Shown here in pieces: positions 31,375 to 32,026 of a DNA stretch of 32,026 bases. Location: NCBI GenBank assembly GCA_045598105.1, contig JAZLLK010000076.1, forward strand, positions 1-32,026. The letters run 5' to 3'. The notes beneath the pieces were generated by a model that worked only from the letters and a program-made list of their open reading frames with translations, had not been told where the DNA came from and made no database searches. Every line of letters begins with the position of its first letter. Position 1 is the first letter of the stretch. Source of the stretch: UBA1205 sp045598105 (GTDB lineage Bacteria; Bacteroidota; Bacteroidia; Bacteroidales; WCHB1-69). Made by a program: the position numbers and the translations under genes.

Positions 31375-31833
31375 ATGCAAAAACACATTATTATTTTATT
31401 GTTGGTTACGGGATGTATCAACCTGTTGTTAGCACAACAGGTATTGCCAAGAATATACGAATACGACAATGCCGGCAACCGCATGGTAAGAAAAGTAATA
31501 GAGCTGCCTGCGCCGGATTACATGTATAATAATACTGCATCCGACAGTGTTGGTCATATTGATAGCAGCTATTATATAGATAATGTACAAGACTATATCA
31601 TTAAAATTTATCCTAACCCGACTTCATCCTTAATATATGTTGATATAGAAGGTGATAATGCAGACAAAAATGCCATACTGTCCGTATATAACATATCGGG
31701 AAGTTTGTTGTTTACCAAGCAGATTACAGGTAATAACACCATGGTTGATTTAAGCAATTGTTCTGTGGGGGTATATTTAGTGATTATGCAATTAAAAGAT
31801 GAAAAAACAACATGGAAGGTCATAAAAAAATAA
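31375..31833 (+). CDS. Short T9SS-sorted protein with one YD-like repeat
   Basis: A 152-residue exported protein. Residues 1-20 are a signal peptide (LLLA-QQ cleavage likely; LVTGC at 10-14 also resembles a lipobox). Residues 27-39, IYEYDNAGNRMVR, match one YD repeat of RHS proteins. A Tyr/Asp/Ser-rich spacer follows, then a T9SS type A sorting domain from about residue 73 (IIKIYPNPTSSLIYVDIEG; SVYNISGSLLFTK; SVGVYLVIMQLKD; basic VIKK end). It looks like the tail of an RHS protein on its own. The next gene, an RHS/SpvB-like protein, starts inside its last 22 bases, so both are probably made together. Function is unknown. Confidence 0.8.
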   Translation: MQKHIIILLLVTGCINLLLAQQVLPRIYEYDNAGNRMVRKVIELPAPDYMYNNTASDSVGHIDSSYYIDNVQDYIIKIYPNPTSSLIYVDIEGDNADKNAILSVYNISGSLLFTKQITGNNTMVDLSNCSVGVYLVIMQLKDEKTTWKVIKK

Positions 31834-32026
31834 TAACAGGCATTATTCTATTATTTTCGCTTGTAATCCATTCCCATGCACAGCAGGTTCAAGGAAAAAC
31901 ACCATTTGCCATAAATGTAAGCAATCAGGGAGAAGTACAATGCGAAGTCCCCCTACAGGTTCCCTATGGAATAGCCGGCGTACAACCTGACATTTCATTG
32001 GATTATAATAGTTCAAGAGGGTTCGG
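31812..32026 (+). CDS. RHS/SpvB-like secreted protein (N-terminal part only)
   Basis: The ATG at 31812 overlaps the previous gene by 22 bases; the frame is open to the window end (71 complete codons). A signal peptide (GIILLFSLVIHSHAQ) is followed by TPFAINVSNQGEVQCEVPLQ, then VPYGIAGVQPDISLDYNSS. The pattern of a short polar lead, V-P-x-G-x-x-G-x-Q-P-x-(I/L)-S-L-x-Y-N-S, is the start of the SpvB/TcaC-type N-terminal domain of RHS-repeat and toxin-complex-like proteins of Bacteroidota, which usually run to over 1000 residues. The C-terminal part, where any toxin or T9SS tail would be, lies outside the window. Confidence 0.75.
   Translation, partial: MEGHKKIITGIILLFSLVIHSHAQQVQGKTPFAINVSNQGEVQCEVPLQVPYGIAGVQPDISLDYNSSRGF

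Noticed and set aside
1..32026. CRISPR array, rRNA genes, complete insertion sequence or riboswitch
   Set aside because: No regularly spaced direct repeats, no rRNA sequence, no transposase with terminal repeats and no recognisable riboswitch core were seen.

Overview
The window reads as chromosome of an AT-rich, anaerobic, fermentative-type Bacteroidota bacterium, most likely order Bacteroidales. Four lines of sequence evidence support this. Genes and tRNAs are preceded by the Bacteroidota -7 element TAnnTTTG, usually within about 15-60 bases of the start, and Shine-Dalgarno sites are absent. Type IX secretion (T9SS) genes porU and porV are present, along with proteins carrying T9SS C-terminal sorting domains. 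Lineage-typical families occur (DUF4295 behind L33, DUF2795, DUF6580, a DUF1963/YwqG protein). A flavodiiron protein lies beside a flavin reductase-rubredoxin fusion, a typical oxygen or NO defence of anaerobes. By hand count, isoleucine is coded mainly by ATA in the genes I checked.

Layout, left to right. Positions 1-620 hold the first 54 codons of a Mpi-type serine recombinase (minus strand, cut by the window edge, different codon use) and a decayed 3' end of an AAA+ ATPase gene that keeps a promoter. At 771-2066 is a membrane acyltransferase preceded by a T8G10 tract. tRNA-Leu(CAA) and a DUF2795 gene follow. Positions 3205-13085 form a tight minus-strand cluster transcribed sbcD-sbcC-porU-porV-ispF: DNA-end processing, the T9SS sortase and its outer-membrane partner, and isoprenoid synthesis. 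Divergent from it (13280-15670) are a secreted T9SS-sorted nuclease-like protein, a DUF1963 membrane-anchored protein and a small membrane protein. These converge on a minus-strand pair (a secreted EF-hand-like protein and a very acidic conserved protein) and on rsgA.

At 18947-22740 a plus-strand cluster encodes an A1S_2505-type macrodomain-like protein, a GH89 alpha-N-acetylglucosaminidase and an iron-sulfur flavoprotein-type reductase, followed by tRNA-Lys(CTT) on the other strand. A MORN-repeat lipoprotein and a stand-alone DnaB-like ATPase follow (23115-24641). Minus-strand genes then fill 24698-30188: folK, hutI and a sirtuin desuccinylase under one promoter; upstream of these thpR, a flavodiiron protein and the flavin reductase-rubredoxin protein; then DUF4295 and L33 under a separate promoter and terminator. 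The right end has a DUF6580 membrane protein, tRNA-Leu(CAG), and a short T9SS-sorted protein with one YD-like repeat that overlaps the start of a large RHS/SpvB-like secreted protein running off the edge.

Most of the window is housekeeping. The parts most worth a second look are the right-edge YD/T9SS-RHS pair, the DnaB-like ATPase with its lipoprotein neighbour, the left-edge recombinase with its foreign codon use, and the two T/G homopolymer tracts.
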